In this document: positions 34,044 through 42,673 of the stretch, in pieces | Layout: each line of letters starts with the position of its first letter | Numbering within the stretch: the stretch's first letter is position 1 | Assembly (NCBI GenBank): GCA_963800285.1 | Contig: CAWDAL010000014.1 | Coordinates: 1-64,000 of the forward strand | Length of the DNA stretch: 64,000 nucleotides | Direction of reading: 5' to 3' | From: DASUPK01 sp963800285 | GTDB taxonomy: Bacteria > Actinomycetota > Thermoleophilia > Solirubrobacterales > 70-9 | The notes under the pieces: model-generated | What the model was told of the DNA's origin: nothing | Database searches by the model: none | Seen by the model: the letters and a program-made list of their open reading frames with translations, nothing else | Program-made: the position numbers and the translations under genes

Positions 34044-35303
34044 GGCGGGCCTCAGACAGGAGGAGGGCTCCCGCGCGATCGCCGAGGCCGTGGCGCTCTG
34101 CCGCCCGGAGGTGGTCAGTGCCTATCCGATCTCCCCCCAGACCCACATCGTCGAGCACCTCTCCGACCTGGTGCGGACGGGCGACCTCGACCCCTGCGAG
34201 TACCTGATGGTCGAGTCCGAGTTCGGCGCCATGTCGGCGGCGATCGGCGCCTCGGCCGCGGGCGCCCGCACCTACACCGCGACGGCCTCCCAGGGCCTCC
34301 TCTACATGGCCGAGGCGCTCTACAACGCATCGGGCCTTGGGCTGCCGATCGTGATGACGGTCGCCAACCGCGCGATCGGCGCCCCGATCAACATCTGGAA
34401 CGACCACTCCGACTCGATGTCGCAGCGCGACTCCGGCTGGATCCAGCTCTACGCCGAGTCGAACCAGGAGGCGCTCGACCTGCACATCCAGGCCTACCGG
34501 ATCGCGGAGGAGGTCTCGCTGCCGGTGATGGTCTGCATGGACGGCTTCATCCTCACCCACGCCTACGAGGAAGTGGACATCCCGACGCAGGAGAGCGTCG
34601 ACGGCTTCCTGCCGACCTTCGAGCCCCGCCACGTGCTCGACCCCGCCGAGCCGATGACGATCGGGGCGATGGTCGGGCCGGAGGCCTTCTTCGAGGTCAA
34701 GTACCTCGGCCACGCCAAGCAGATGGTGGCGCTGGACGTGATCGCGCAGGTGGGCCAGAGCTTCGCCATCGACTTCGGGCGCCCGTCGGGCGGACTGGTC
34801 CGCCGCTACCGCACCGAGGGCGCCGAGACGATCATCGTCGCGCTCGGATCCGTCCTCGGGACGATCGAGGACGTCGTCGACGAGATGCGCTCCGCCGGCA
34901 TCCGGGTCGGGGCGCTCGGCATCAAGTCCTTCCGGCCATTCCCGCTCGAGGAGGTCCGCGACGCCCTCGCCGGCGCCTGCCGGGTCGTCGTCCTCGAGAA
35001 GGCGCTCGCCCCCGGGCGTGGTGGGATCGTCTCGACCGACGTCCACGAGGCGCTGGTCGGAGGACACGCTCGCTGCAGCACCGTGATCGCGGGCCTGGGC
35101 GGCCGAGCGATCACCCGCGCCTCGCTCCAGCGGCCTGCTCGACGAAGGCCGGCCGGGACGAGCTCGAGCCGCTCTCCTTCCTCGATCTGGACAAGGAGCT
35201 CGTCGTGCGGGAGCTGGAGCGCGAGACCGAAGGCAAGCCGTCGGGTCCGCACGCCGAGAACATGCTGCGCGACCTCGGCATCGTCGCTGCGGAGGCCCAC
35301 TGA
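34036..35303 (+). CDS. 2-oxoacid:ferredoxin oxidoreductase, alpha subunit (apparent frameshift)
   Basis: The GTG start overlaps the gamma subunit by 8 bp. The pyrimidine-binding domain is typical: 'RAIAEAVALCRPEVVSAYPI', 'SPQTHIVEHLSDLV', 'VESEFGAMSAAIGASAAGA', 'NIWNDHSDSMSQRDSGWIQ', and the second domain 'LGIKSFRPFPLEEVRDALAG'. After 'GLGGRAITRASLQR' (about 35130) the frame is lost. The natural end 'GRDELEPLSFLDLDKELVV' to 'LGIVAAEAH' lies in another frame and stops at 35303, sharing one base with the beta start. One missing base explains it: 1269 would be 423 codons. The gene is probably functional in the organism. Confidence 0.85.
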
Positions 35304-36367
35304 TGCCCTACCAGGAGGTCAAGCTCTACCAGACCGGCACCTACGCGGCCGGCAACCGTCTGCTGGATCCCGAGAAGCGCACGGTCCAGGCCAAGATGGA
35401 GCGCTCCAACACGCTCACCTGCGGGCACCGGGCCTGCCAGGGATGCGGCGAGGCGCTCGGCGCTCGCTACGTGCTCGACTCGGCGATGCGGGCGACCCAG
35501 GGGAAGCTCGTCGCCGCGAACGCCACCGGCTGCCTCGAGGTCTTCTCCACCCCGTACCCCGAGAGCTCCTGGAACCTGCCCTGGATCCACTCGCTGTTCG
35601 GCAACGCGCCGGCGGTCGCCACCGGCATCGCCGCCGCGCTTCGCGCGAAGGGCCGAGAGGACGTCCGGGTCGTCGGCCAGGGCGGCGACGGGGGCACGCT
35701 CGACATCGGCTTCGGCTGCCTCTCCGGGATGTTCGAGCGGAACGACGACGTGCTCTTCGTCTGTTACGACAACGAGGCCTACATGAACACCGGCGTCCAG
35801 CGCTCGGGCGCCACCCCGCCGGCCGCCCGCACCGCCAACACCAAGCCGGTCGGCGACGAGCCGGGCAACGTCTTCGGTCAGGGCAAGAACGCGCCGCTGA
35901 TCGCGATGGCGCACGAGATCCCGTACGTCGCCACCGCGACCGTCGCCGACCTCCACGACCTCGAGTACAAGGTCGAGCGGGCGATGGAGTTCCGCGGCGC
36001 CCGCTACCTCCACGTCTTCGTGCCGTGCCCCCTCGGCTGGGGCTCCGCCTCCGGCGACACCATCAAGATCGCCCGGCTCGTCAAGGAGACCGGGATCTTT
36101 CCCGTCTTCGAGGCCGAGGACGGCGAGGTCGTCGGCGTCTCGAAGATCCGCAAGCAGGTCCCGGTGACCGAGTACCTGAAGCTGCAGAGGCGCTACGCGC
36201 ACCTCTTCAAGGACCCTCCCAGGACCGACGTGATCGAGGCGATCCAGGCCCGGGCCGACGCCAACATCGACCGCTTCGGCCTCCTCGGCGGCTACGGCTC
36301 GCTCCCCGACCTGCTCCACGAGGGCAAGCATGATCTGCTTGCCGACACCCCCCACGGGCCGCAGTGA
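35303..36367 (+). CDS. 2-oxoacid:ferredoxin oxidoreductase, beta subunit (TPP-binding)
   Basis: The protein has 354 residues. Fe-S and TPP features are visible: N-terminal Cys motif 'CGHRACQGCGEALGARYVL', a further Cys in 'ANATGCLEVFS', and the TPP-Mg motif 'GDGGTLDIGFGCLSG' to 'YDNEAYMNTGVQRSG'. It decarboxylates the 2-oxoacid and passes electrons through its [4Fe-4S] cluster. It matches the long PorB type ('TPPAARTANTKPVG'). It sits between the alpha subunit and the flavoprotein gene in the same operon. Confidence 0.93.
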   Translation: MPYQEVKLYQTGTYAAGNRLLDPEKRTVQAKMERSNTLTCGHRACQGCGEALGARYVLDSAMRATQGKLVAANATGCLEVFSTPYPESSWNLPWIHSLFGNAPAVATGIAAALRAKGREDVRVVGQGGDGGTLDIGFGCLSGMFERNDDVLFVCYDNEAYMNTGVQRSGATPPAARTANTKPVGDEPGNVFGQGKNAPLIAMAHEIPYVATATVADLHDLEYKVERAMEFRGARYLHVFVPCPLGWGSASGDTIKIARLVKETGIFPVFEAEDGEVVGVSKIRKQVPVTEYLKLQRRYAHLFKDPPRTDVIEAIQARADANIDRFGLLGGYGSLPDLLHEGKHDLLADTPHGPQ

Positions 36368-38004
36368 TGGCGTCCCATCCCTACGCCATCACGCTCGACG
36401 TCGGCTCCAGCCTCGCCAACAAGACCGGCAGCTGGCGGACCGAGCGGGCGCAGTACGTGGACCGCCTGCCCCCGTGCAACCACGCCTGCCCAGCCGGCGA
36501 GAACTGCCAGGCCTGGCTGTATGAGGCCGAGGACGGCGGCGAGGGCTACGAGCGCGCTTGGCGCAAGATCACGGAGGACAACCCGTTCCCCGCGATCATG
36601 GGACGCGTCTGTTACCACCCGTGCGAGACCTCCTGCAACCGCGGCGAGCTCGACGAGGCCGTCGGCATCCACTCCGTCGAGCGCTTCATCGGCGACGAGG
36701 CGATCAAGCAGGGCTGGTCCTTCGATCCGCCCGCCGCGCCCACCGGCAAGCGGGTGCTGGTCGTGGGCGCCGGGCCCTCCGGGCTCTCCGCCGCGTACCA
36801 CCTGCGGCGCCTCGGGCACGAGGTGACGATCTACGAAGCCGGGCCGATGGCCGGCGGCATGATGCGCTTCGGCATCCCCACCTACCGTCTGCCCCGCGAC
36901 GTGCTCGACGCCGAGGTCAAGCGGATCCTCGACATGGGCGTCGAGCTCGAGCTCGACCGCAAGGTCACGAACATCGAGGAGGCGATGACGGACGGCGGCT
37001 TCGACGCAGCCTTCCTCGCCGTCGGCGCCCACATCGGCAAGCACGCGGACATCCCGGCAGGCGAGGCCGCCCGCATCCTCGACGCCGTCTCGGTCCTCGA
37101 GCAGATGGAGGACTCCGAGAAGCCTCTGCTCGGCCGTAAGGTCGTCGTCTACGGCGGCGGCAACACCGCGATGGACGCGGCCCGGACCGCCAAGCGGCTC
37201 GGCGCGACCGACGCGGTGGTCGTCTACCGCCGCAACCGCGACCGGATGCCCGCCCACGAGTTCGAGGTCGCCGAGGCTGAGGAGGAGGGCGTGATGATGC
37301 GCTGGCTCGAGACCATCAAGCAGGTCGACGGCCACACCATCACGGTCGAGAAGATGGAGCTCGACGAGACCGGCTTCCCCCAGCCGACCGGTGAGCTCGA
37401 CGAGCTCGAGGCGGACTCGGTGATCCTGGCGCTCGGCCAGGAGGCCGACCTTTCGCTGCTCGACGGCGTCAGCGGGATCGAGGTCGAGGACGGCGTCGTC
37501 CAGGTCGGGCCGAACATGATGACCGGGCACGCTGGCGTCTTCGCGGGCGGCGACATGGTCCCCGCCGAGCGCACCGTCACCGTCGGCGTCGGCCACGGCA
37601 AGAAGGCCGCGCGCAACATCGATGGATGGCTGCGCGGCGAGGCCTACGAGCCGGCGCCGAAGCACGAGGTCGTCACCTACGACCAGCTCAACACCTGGTA
37701 CTACGCCGACGCCCCCCGCTCGCTCCAGCCGGAGCTCGAGCTGGCCCGTCGCGCCTCCACCTTCGACGAGGTGGTCGGCGGCCTCGACGAATCGAACGCG
37801 CTCTACGAGGCGCGCCGCTGCATGTCCTGCGGCAATTGCTTCTCCTGCGACAACTGCTACGCGGTCTGTCCCGACAACGCCGTGATCAAGCTCGGTGAGC
37901 CGGGCGAGCGCTACGAGATCGATCTCGACTTCTGCAAGGGCTGCCACCTCTGTGTCCAGGAATGCCCCTGCGGCGCGATCGAGATGGTCCCCGAGAAGAT
38001 CTGA
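36367..38004 (+). CDS. NAD(P)-binding FAD oxidoreductase fused to a 2[4Fe-4S] ferredoxin (GltD/NfnB-like)
   Basis: The protein has 545 residues. The N-terminal Cys-rich domain ('CNHACPAGENCQAWLYE', 'GRVCYHPCETSCNRGELDE') is followed by an FAD Rossmann motif 'VVGAGPSGLSAAYHLRRLG', 'MRFGIPTYRLPRDVLDAEV', an NAD(P) motif 'VYGGGNTAMDAARTAKRLGA', and a C-terminal two-cluster ferredoxin domain ('CMSCGNCFSCDNCYAVCP', 'CKGCHLCVQECPCGAIEM'). It looks like the small subunit of glutamate synthase with an added ferredoxin, and no glutamate synthase large subunit is nearby. Its place after the alpha/beta/gamma subunits suggests it links the 2-oxoacid oxidoreductase to NAD(P)H. ATG start shares one base with the beta stop. 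Confidence 0.9.
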   Translation: MASHPYAITLDVGSSLANKTGSWRTERAQYVDRLPPCNHACPAGENCQAWLYEAEDGGEGYERAWRKITEDNPFPAIMGRVCYHPCETSCNRGELDEAVGIHSVERFIGDEAIKQGWSFDPPAAPTGKRVLVVGAGPSGLSAAYHLRRLGHEVTIYEAGPMAGGMMRFGIPTYRLPRDVLDAEVKRILDMGVELELDRKVTNIEEAMTDGGFDAAFLAVGAHIGKHADIPAGEAARILDAVSVLEQMEDSEKPLLGRKVVVYGGGNTAMDAARTAKRLGATDAVVVYRRNRDRMPAHEFEVAEAEEEGVMMRWLETIKQVDGHTITVEKMELDETGFPQPTGELDELEADSVILALGQEADLSLLDGVSGIEVEDGVVQVGPNMMTGHAGVFAGGDMVPAERTVTVGVGHGKKAARNIDGWLRGEAYEPAPKHEVVTYDQLNTWYYADAPRSLQPELELARRASTFDEVVGGLDESNALYEARRCMSCGNCFSCDNCYAVCPDNAVIKLGEPGERYEIDLDFCKGCHLCVQECPCGAIEMVPEKI

Positions 38005-38270
38005 TGAGCCCGTTCCGGTCCAGGGCCCTGGAGCTGTTTGGCCGGTTCCGCGTCGCCTTCTGGGCCTTCAGCGCGGGCCTCGTCGGGCTCTACGTCTACG
38101 GGCTCATCTGGGGCGCCTACAGCCCGCTCGCTCTCGGTGGCGGGGCACTCAGCATCCTCTGCCTGACGCTCCTGGTGCTGTTCTCCATCCACGAGGTCCA
38201 CATGCGCCGGGAGATGCGCAAGTACCGGCACGAGACGGACCACTCCGACCGGGAGCGGCGCGGCTTCTAG
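38004..38270 (+). CDS. Small two-helix membrane protein
   Basis: An 88-residue product whose ATG shares one base with the flavoprotein stop. Two hydrophobic helices (about 16-32 'FWAFSAGLVGLYVYGLIWG' and 38-55 'LGGGALSILCLTLLVLFS') are followed by a charged cytoplasmic tail ('HMRREMRKYRHETDHSDRER'). No family is recognised. Translational coupling to the oxidoreductase operon may mean it tethers the complex to the membrane, which is inference. Confidence 0.7.
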   Translation: MSPFRSRALELFGRFRVAFWAFSAGLVGLYVYGLIWGAYSPLALGGGALSILCLTLLVLFSIHEVHMRREMRKYRHETDHSDRERRGF

Positions 38271-38416
38271 GCGGCCGCTTCGCGCAGCTCGCGCACCCGG
38301 TCGCCGAAGATCCGCCAGCGGCGCTCGTTCTCGTGCACCAGGGTCGACGAGCGGGCGAAGAGGTCGGCGGCCGCGTCGAGCAGCTCGCTCGCCGTTAGAG
38401 GTAGGCGGAGTTCCAC
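38267..38416 (-). CDS. Possible 49-aa protein overlapping its upstream gene
   Basis: A GTG inside the last codons of the upstream gene (other frame) opens a 49-residue frame: 'LTASELLDAAADLFARSST', then 'VHENERRWRIFGDRVRELRE'. The sequence is well-formed and helical, unlike the low-complexity shadow further upstream in the same frame. It may be a separate small protein translated by re-initiation, or the true C-terminus of the 197-residue neighbour after a frameshift. Confidence 0.45.
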   Translation of the reverse strand: MELRLPLTASELLDAAADLFARSSTLVHENERRWRIFGDRVRELREAAA

Positions 38417-38988
38417 CTCGGTCCGGCCAGGTCCTCGCGCAGGGCCGCCGGCGCGAAGTCGACCTGGGCGAGCACGTCGAGCGAGCGGCGCAGGAAGCGC
38501 CCACAGAGCGTGTTCATCCCCGCCGCCTGCCAGTCGTTTCCGATGATCCGGTGGCGCTCGCCGAGCAGGTCGATCAGGTCGTCGAACTGGACGAGCGCGC
38601 CCGCGATCCCCCAGGACTGCTCCATCGCCGCCGACAGCCACTCGCCGGTGCGCTCGCAGGAGGCGGCCATCCGCTCGATCTCGGACTTCATCTCGGCGAT
38701 CTCGCCCGGCTCGCCCTCGCCCTCCATGAAGAGGATCCCGCTCTCCCCCACCAGCCCGGGCGGGTTGAGGTCCTCGGCGCCGGCGTACGGGTTCGGCGCC
38801 GGGTGCTCGCTCGGCTCGACCTCGCTCCACTGCTCGGCGAGAGCCTTCAGGGCGCGAGAGGCGGCCTGGATCTCCCTGGCGCTCTGCAGCGGCGCCTGCG
38901 AATAGAACTCCTCATGCTGGCGATGGAATCGCGAGAGATTCTCGATCGCCTCCAGCAGCTGCGGCGGGACGTCCTTGTGCTCGGCCAT
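38395..38988 (-). CDS. Hypothetical helical protein (197 aa)
   Basis: The protein has 197 residues, soluble and mostly helical. It starts 'AEHKDVPPQLLEAIENLSRF' and has a central 'IAEMKSEIERMAASCERTGE' and 'WGIAGALVQFDDLIDLLGER'. The predicted helices and repeated Glu/Ala content resemble a four-helix bundle, but no family or metal site is recognised. It is transcribed toward the oxidoreductase operon and just downstream of the Usp gene on the same strand. Confidence 0.65.
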   Translation of the reverse strand: MAEHKDVPPQLLEAIENLSRFHRQHEEFYSQAPLQSAREIQAASRALKALAEQWSEVEPSEHPAPNPYAGAEDLNPPGLVGESGILFMEGEGEPGEIAEMKSEIERMAASCERTGEWLSAAMEQSWGIAGALVQFDDLIDLLGERHRIIGNDWQAAGMNTLCGRFLRRSLDVLAQVDFAPAALREDLAGPRWNSAYL

Positions 38989-39023
38989 CTGCCGCCCAGC
39001 AAATCACAACGGGCGCGGTTCGC

Positions 39024-39770
39024 CTAGCCCGGACGCGGGGCCACCATCACCGGGCAGTTCGCCGCCCGGATCACGCGGGAGGAGACGCTCCCGATCAGCA
39101 GGCGCATCACCGGGCCGAAGCCGCGGGAGCCCAGCACCAGCAGGTCGACTCCGGACTCGCAGGCCTCGAGCAGCTTCTGCACCGGGTCGCCCCTCTCGAG
39201 GACGGGCAGCGCGCGCAGCTCGGACGGGAGCTCGGCGACCGCGTCGTGCAGTCGGCTCTGAAAGTCGGGGCCCGCCTCGGCGCCGACCTGGGCCGCTGCG
39301 GCCACCCCCATCGCCGGCACCGGGGTCGCCACGCCGATCACCTTCATGGCCCCTCCGAATTTGGCGGCCAGCTTCGCCCCCTCCTGCAGCGCGGCGTGCG
39401 ACTCGGCCATCCCGTCGTATCCGACCGCGAGGACCCGCAGGCGATCCTGCGAGTGGTCCTGCTCGGCGTAGCCCTTCGGGGCGATGACCAGCCGGCAGCG
39501 GGCGCCGTGCAGCAGCTGCTCCGCGATGCTGCCGGGGGCCACTGAGCCGACGTGCGCGTGATGCGTGGAGCCGAGCACGATCAGGTCCGCCTCCCCGCTC
39601 TCGGCCAGCGCCTGGAGCGCGTCGGCCGGCGAGCCCTTCTCGACGCTCACGACCTTGAGCTCGCCGCCGTCCCGGGCGACGATCCGCTCGGCAAGCACTC
39701 GGGCGTCCTCGCCGCGGTCGTTCTCCTCGTATCCGGCGACGACCTTCTTGTAGAGGGGCTTCGTGTCCAC
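39024..39770 (-). CDS. Tandem universal stress protein (UspA family)
   Basis: The protein has 248 residues with two Usp domains. Each shows the alternating beta/alpha fold, and each ends in a Usp nucleotide loop: 'DLIVLGSTHHAHVGSVAPGS' in the first, and 'VDLLVLGSRGFGPVMRLLIG' followed by 'SVSSRVIRAANCPVMVAP' in the second (G-2x-G-9x-G-S/T pattern). It therefore probably binds ATP. The role is general stress or energy sensing. It diverges from the GNAT/acyl-CoA synthetase gene, with 45 bp between starts. Confidence 0.9.
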   Translation of the reverse strand: MDTKPLYKKVVAGYEENDRGEDARVLAERIVARDGGELKVVSVEKGSPADALQALAESGEADLIVLGSTHHAHVGSVAPGSIAEQLLHGARCRLVIAPKGYAEQDHSQDRLRVLAVGYDGMAESHAALQEGAKLAAKFGGAMKVIGVATPVPAMGVAAAAQVGAEAGPDFQSRLHDAVAELPSELRALPVLERGDPVQKLLEACESGVDLLVLGSRGFGPVMRLLIGSVSSRVIRAANCPVMVAPRPG

Positions 39771-39815
39771 GCCTGGAGCCTAAGCACCTCGGCAACGCGG
39801 GCGTCGTCTGCAAGT

Positions 39816-42533
39816 GTGTCGTTCCTGAACGCATCCCCCGGAGCAGAGGCCGCCTATCCGGCCGAGCGCGAGGCCGACGTGGCCCTGCGCGACGGCACCA
39901 CCGTCCACGTCAGGCCGGTTCGCGCGGACGACGAGGACGCGCTGCACGCGTTCCTCGAGGGCCTCGATCCGAGCTCCCGGATGTTCAGGTTCTTCTCGGG
40001 CGGCGTCGACCTGCGAGCCGCGGCGCGCTCCATGGCCGAGGTGGACTACACGCAGAAGTACGGGCTGGTCGCGCTCCGCGACGGCGAGGTGATCGGTCAG
40101 GGGATCTACATCGGCGAGGGAAGCGACGTTGCCGAGGTGGCCTTCGCGGTCGCCGACCGGCTGCAGGGGCACGGGCTCGCCACCCTGCTGCTCGCCCACC
40201 TCGCGGAGGTCGCGGTCGACAACGACATCTCCGTCTTCCACGCCGAGGTGATGCCGGAAAACCATCGGATGATGGAGGTCTTCCGGGAGAGCGGGTTCCC
40301 GGTCGAGATCTCCTCGGTCCCCGGCGCGATCCGGGCGTTCCTCCCCACCTCCTTCGAGGACGAGGCGGTCCGCCGCTTCGAGGACCGCGACCGGCTCGCC
40401 GCCGAGGCGGCCCTCCGCTACTTCCTCGAGCCGGCGGCGATCGCGGTGATCGGCGCGTCACGCGACCGCGCCACCGTCGGCGGGCAGCTCTTCCACAACA
40501 CCCTCGAATCCGGCTTCGAGGGCGTCAGCTATCCGGTCAACCCGAACGCCGACGTGGTCCAGTCGGTGCACTCCTACGGGAGCGTCGCGGAGCTCCCGGT
40601 GGACGTGGAGCTGGCGGTGATCGCGGTGCCTGCACCAGCCGTTGTAGACGCCGCCCGCGAGTGCGCGGCGCGCGGGGTCCGGGCGCTGATCGTGATCTCG
40701 GCCGGCTTCGCGGAGGTCGGCCCGGAGGGCGCCGAGCGGGAGCGGGAGCTGGTCGCCGTCTGCCGCGCGGCCGGGATGCGCCTGATCGGCCCGAACTGCC
40801 TCGGGATCCTGAACACGACCGAGGGCCACCGCTTCAACGCGACCTTCGCCCCCGGCGGGCCGCCGCCCGGCAATGTCGGCTTCGTCACCCAGAGCGGCGC
40901 GCTCGGCCTGGCGCTGATCGATCTGGCGAGCGACCGCAGCCTGGGCGTCTCCTCGTTCGCCTCGATCGGCAACCGCGCGGACATCACCGCGAACGACATG
41001 CTCGAGTACTGGGAGAGCGACGACGCGACCGAGGTCGCGCTGCTCTACATCGAGTCCTTCAGCGATCCGCGCCGGTTCTCGCGGGTCGCCCGCCGGATCG
41101 GGCGGGAGAAGCCGATCGTCGCCGTGAAGAGCGGCCGCTCGCCCGCGGGGCAGCGGGCCACCAGCTCGCACACCGGCGCCCTGATCGCCGCGTCGGACCT
41201 CACGGTCGACGCGTTGTTCGACCAGGTCGGGGTGATCCGCACCGAGACCCTCTCCGAGCTGCTCGACGTCGCCTCCCTGCTCGCCACCCAGCCGCTGCCG
41301 GAGGGCAACCGCGTCGGGATCGTCACCAACGCCGGCGGCCCCGGCGTGATGTGCGCGGACGCCTGCGAGGCCGCCGGGCTGGAGGTCCCGGAGCTGCCCG
41401 AGGAGGTCCTCTCCTCCCTGCGCGAGTTCCTGCCGCCCGAGGCCGGCCTCTCCAACCCCGTGGACATGATCGCCACCGCCTCGGCCGACCACTACCGCCA
41501 GACGATCCGCGCGCTGGCGGCTCACGAGGGCCTGGACGCGCTGATCGTCATCTTCATCAAGCCGCTGCTCACCCGACCCGAGGACGTCGCCGGGGCGATC
41601 CACGAGGCGGTCGCGGAGATGCCGCGGCGGATCCCCGTGCAGGCGGTCTTCATGTCCGAGAAGGATCACGCGGCGGCGCGGGCGGTCGGGGCGATGCCGG
41701 TGCACCTCTATCCAGAGGACGCGGCCCACGCCCTCGGCCGGGTGATGCGCCACGTCGACTGGCGCCGCGCGCCGGCCGAGGAGCCGCCGGACTTCGATGA
41801 CGTCGAAACCGAGGGGGCCGCGGCCCTGATCGCCGAGACGCTCGGCGTTGGGCGCGAGTGGATGGACATCGAGGGCGCCTCGCGGCTGCTCGGCACCTAT
41901 GGCATCCCGATCCCGCGCTGGCGGACCGCCGAGGACGCGGAGGCGGCGGCCGAGGCCGCTGCCGAGCTCGGCGGGGTCGTGGCGTTGAAGGCCGAGGGCG
42001 CGGGTCTCCTCCACAAGACCGAGAAGGGCGGCGTCCGGGTCGGGCTCGAACCGGACCAGGTCGCGCGGGCCGCGAAGGAGATGGACGAGGCGGTGGCGGC
42101 CGCCGGAGCGAAGCGGGAGAAGTTCGTCGTGCAGGAGATGGTGGGCGAGGGCGCCGAGCTCCTGATCGGCGTTGCCGACGACGCCACCTTCGGCCCCGTC
42201 CTCGCCTGCGGCGCCGGCGGCACGCAGGCCGAGTTGCTCCGCGACGTCTCGATCCGCGTCGCGCCGATCACCCGGAGCGACGCCGGCCGGATGATCCGCT
42301 CCCTCGCCACCTTCCCGCTGCTGACCGGCTTCCGCGGCACCCCGCACGCCGACCTCGAGGCGATCGAGGACCAGCTGCTGCGGGTGAGCGCGATGGTCGA
42401 GGCCCACCACGAGATCGCCGAGATGGACCTCAACCCGGTGGTCGCGGGCCCCGACGGCGCCCTGGCGGTCGACTACCGGATCCGGCTGCGCGCCCGGCCA
42501 CCGCAGCGCTCCTGGCCGCGAACCTGGAAGTAG
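39816..42533 (+). CDS. GNAT acetyltransferase fused to NDP-forming acyl-CoA synthetase (Pat-like)
   Basis: The protein has 905 residues with a GTG start. An N-terminal GNAT domain ('VRADDEDALHAFLEGLDPSS', 'ADRLQGHGLATLLLAHLAEV', 'HAEVMPENHRMMEVFRESGF') is followed by the CoA-binding/ligase domains of NDP-forming acetyl-CoA synthetase: 'IAVIGASRDRATVGGQLFHN', 'GPNCLGILNTTEGHRFNATF', the phosphohistidine-type 'ATSSHTGALIAAS', and a C-terminal ATP-grasp half ('GGVVALKAEGAGLLHKTEKG'). Similar fusions acetylate lysines of AMP-forming acyl-CoA synthetases. The preserved His leaves room for real ligase activity. Given the acetyl/propionyl-CoA pathway nearby, control of acyl-CoA supply is a reasonable inference. 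Confidence 0.9.
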   Translation: MSFLNASPGAEAAYPAEREADVALRDGTTVHVRPVRADDEDALHAFLEGLDPSSRMFRFFSGGVDLRAAARSMAEVDYTQKYGLVALRDGEVIGQGIYIGEGSDVAEVAFAVADRLQGHGLATLLLAHLAEVAVDNDISVFHAEVMPENHRMMEVFRESGFPVEISSVPGAIRAFLPTSFEDEAVRRFEDRDRLAAEAALRYFLEPAAIAVIGASRDRATVGGQLFHNTLESGFEGVSYPVNPNADVVQSVHSYGSVAELPVDVELAVIAVPAPAVVDAARECAARGVRALIVISAGFAEVGPEGAERERELVAVCRAAGMRLIGPNCLGILNTTEGHRFNATFAPGGPPPGNVGFVTQSGALGLALIDLASDRSLGVSSFASIGNRADITANDMLEYWESDDATEVALLYIESFSDPRRFSRVARRIGREKPIVAVKSGRSPAGQRATSSHTGALIAASDLTVDALFDQVGVIRTETLSELLDVASLLATQPLPEGNRVGIVTNAGGPGVMCADACEAAGLEVPELPEEVLSSLREFLPPEAGLSNPVDMIATASADHYRQTIRALAAHEGLDALIVIFIKPLLTRPEDVAGAIHEAVAEMPRRIPVQAVFMSEKDHAAARAVGAMPVHLYPEDAAHALGRVMRHVDWRRAPAEEPPDFDDVETEGAAALIAETLGVGREWMDIEGASRLLGTYGIPIPRWRTAEDAEAAAEAAAELGGVVALKAEGAGLLHKTEKGGVRVGLEPDQVARAAKEMDEAVAAAGAKREKFVVQEMVGEGAELLIGVADDATFGPVLACGAGGTQAELLRDVSIRVAPITRSDAGRMIRSLATFPLLTGFRGTPHADLEAIEDQLLRVSAMVEAHHEIAEMDLNPVVAGPDGALAVDYRIRLRARPPQRSWPRTWK

Positions 42534-42547
42534 CGGATACTGGGCCG

Positions 42548-42673
42548 GTGGAGCCTCGCGAGGCCCCCGGCGAGCGGCGACGGATCATCGTCAGCGGTGT
42601 CGTGCAGGGGGTGGGCGCTGAGCGAACCCTGATCCCGTCAGGGCTTACGACCAGAACTCATCCCAGGCGTTGA
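42548..42673 (+). pseudogene. Acylphosphatase fragment (5' end only)
   Basis: A GTG-started 41-codon frame reads 'GERRRIIVSGVVQGVG', the N-terminal signature of acylphosphatase (VxGxVQGVGFR), then leaves the family at the place where FR should follow. The remaining 20 codons are unrelated and run into the 3' end of the convergent SnoaL-like gene. This is probably a deletion remnant. HypF also begins with an acylphosphatase domain, but the spacing fits the free enzyme better. Confidence 0.6.
42627..42643 (-). terminator. Hairpin at the 3' end of the SnoaL-like gene
   Basis: A 6-bp stem (CCCTGA/TCAGGG) with a 5-base loop lies 2 bp beyond the stop codon of the minus-strand SnoaL-like gene. Confidence 0.5.

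Noticed and set aside
35130..36333. A fused alpha-beta ferredoxin oxidoreductase of 765 residues
   Set aside because: Beyond 35130 the frame is Arg/Pro-rich shadow of the beta gene. The real alpha C-terminus is in another frame and ends at 35303.
42548..42673. Start of a hypF gene
   Set aside because: HypF also opens with an acylphosphatase domain, but no zinc-finger or carbamoyltransferase sequence follows, and the N-terminus fits free acylphosphatase.
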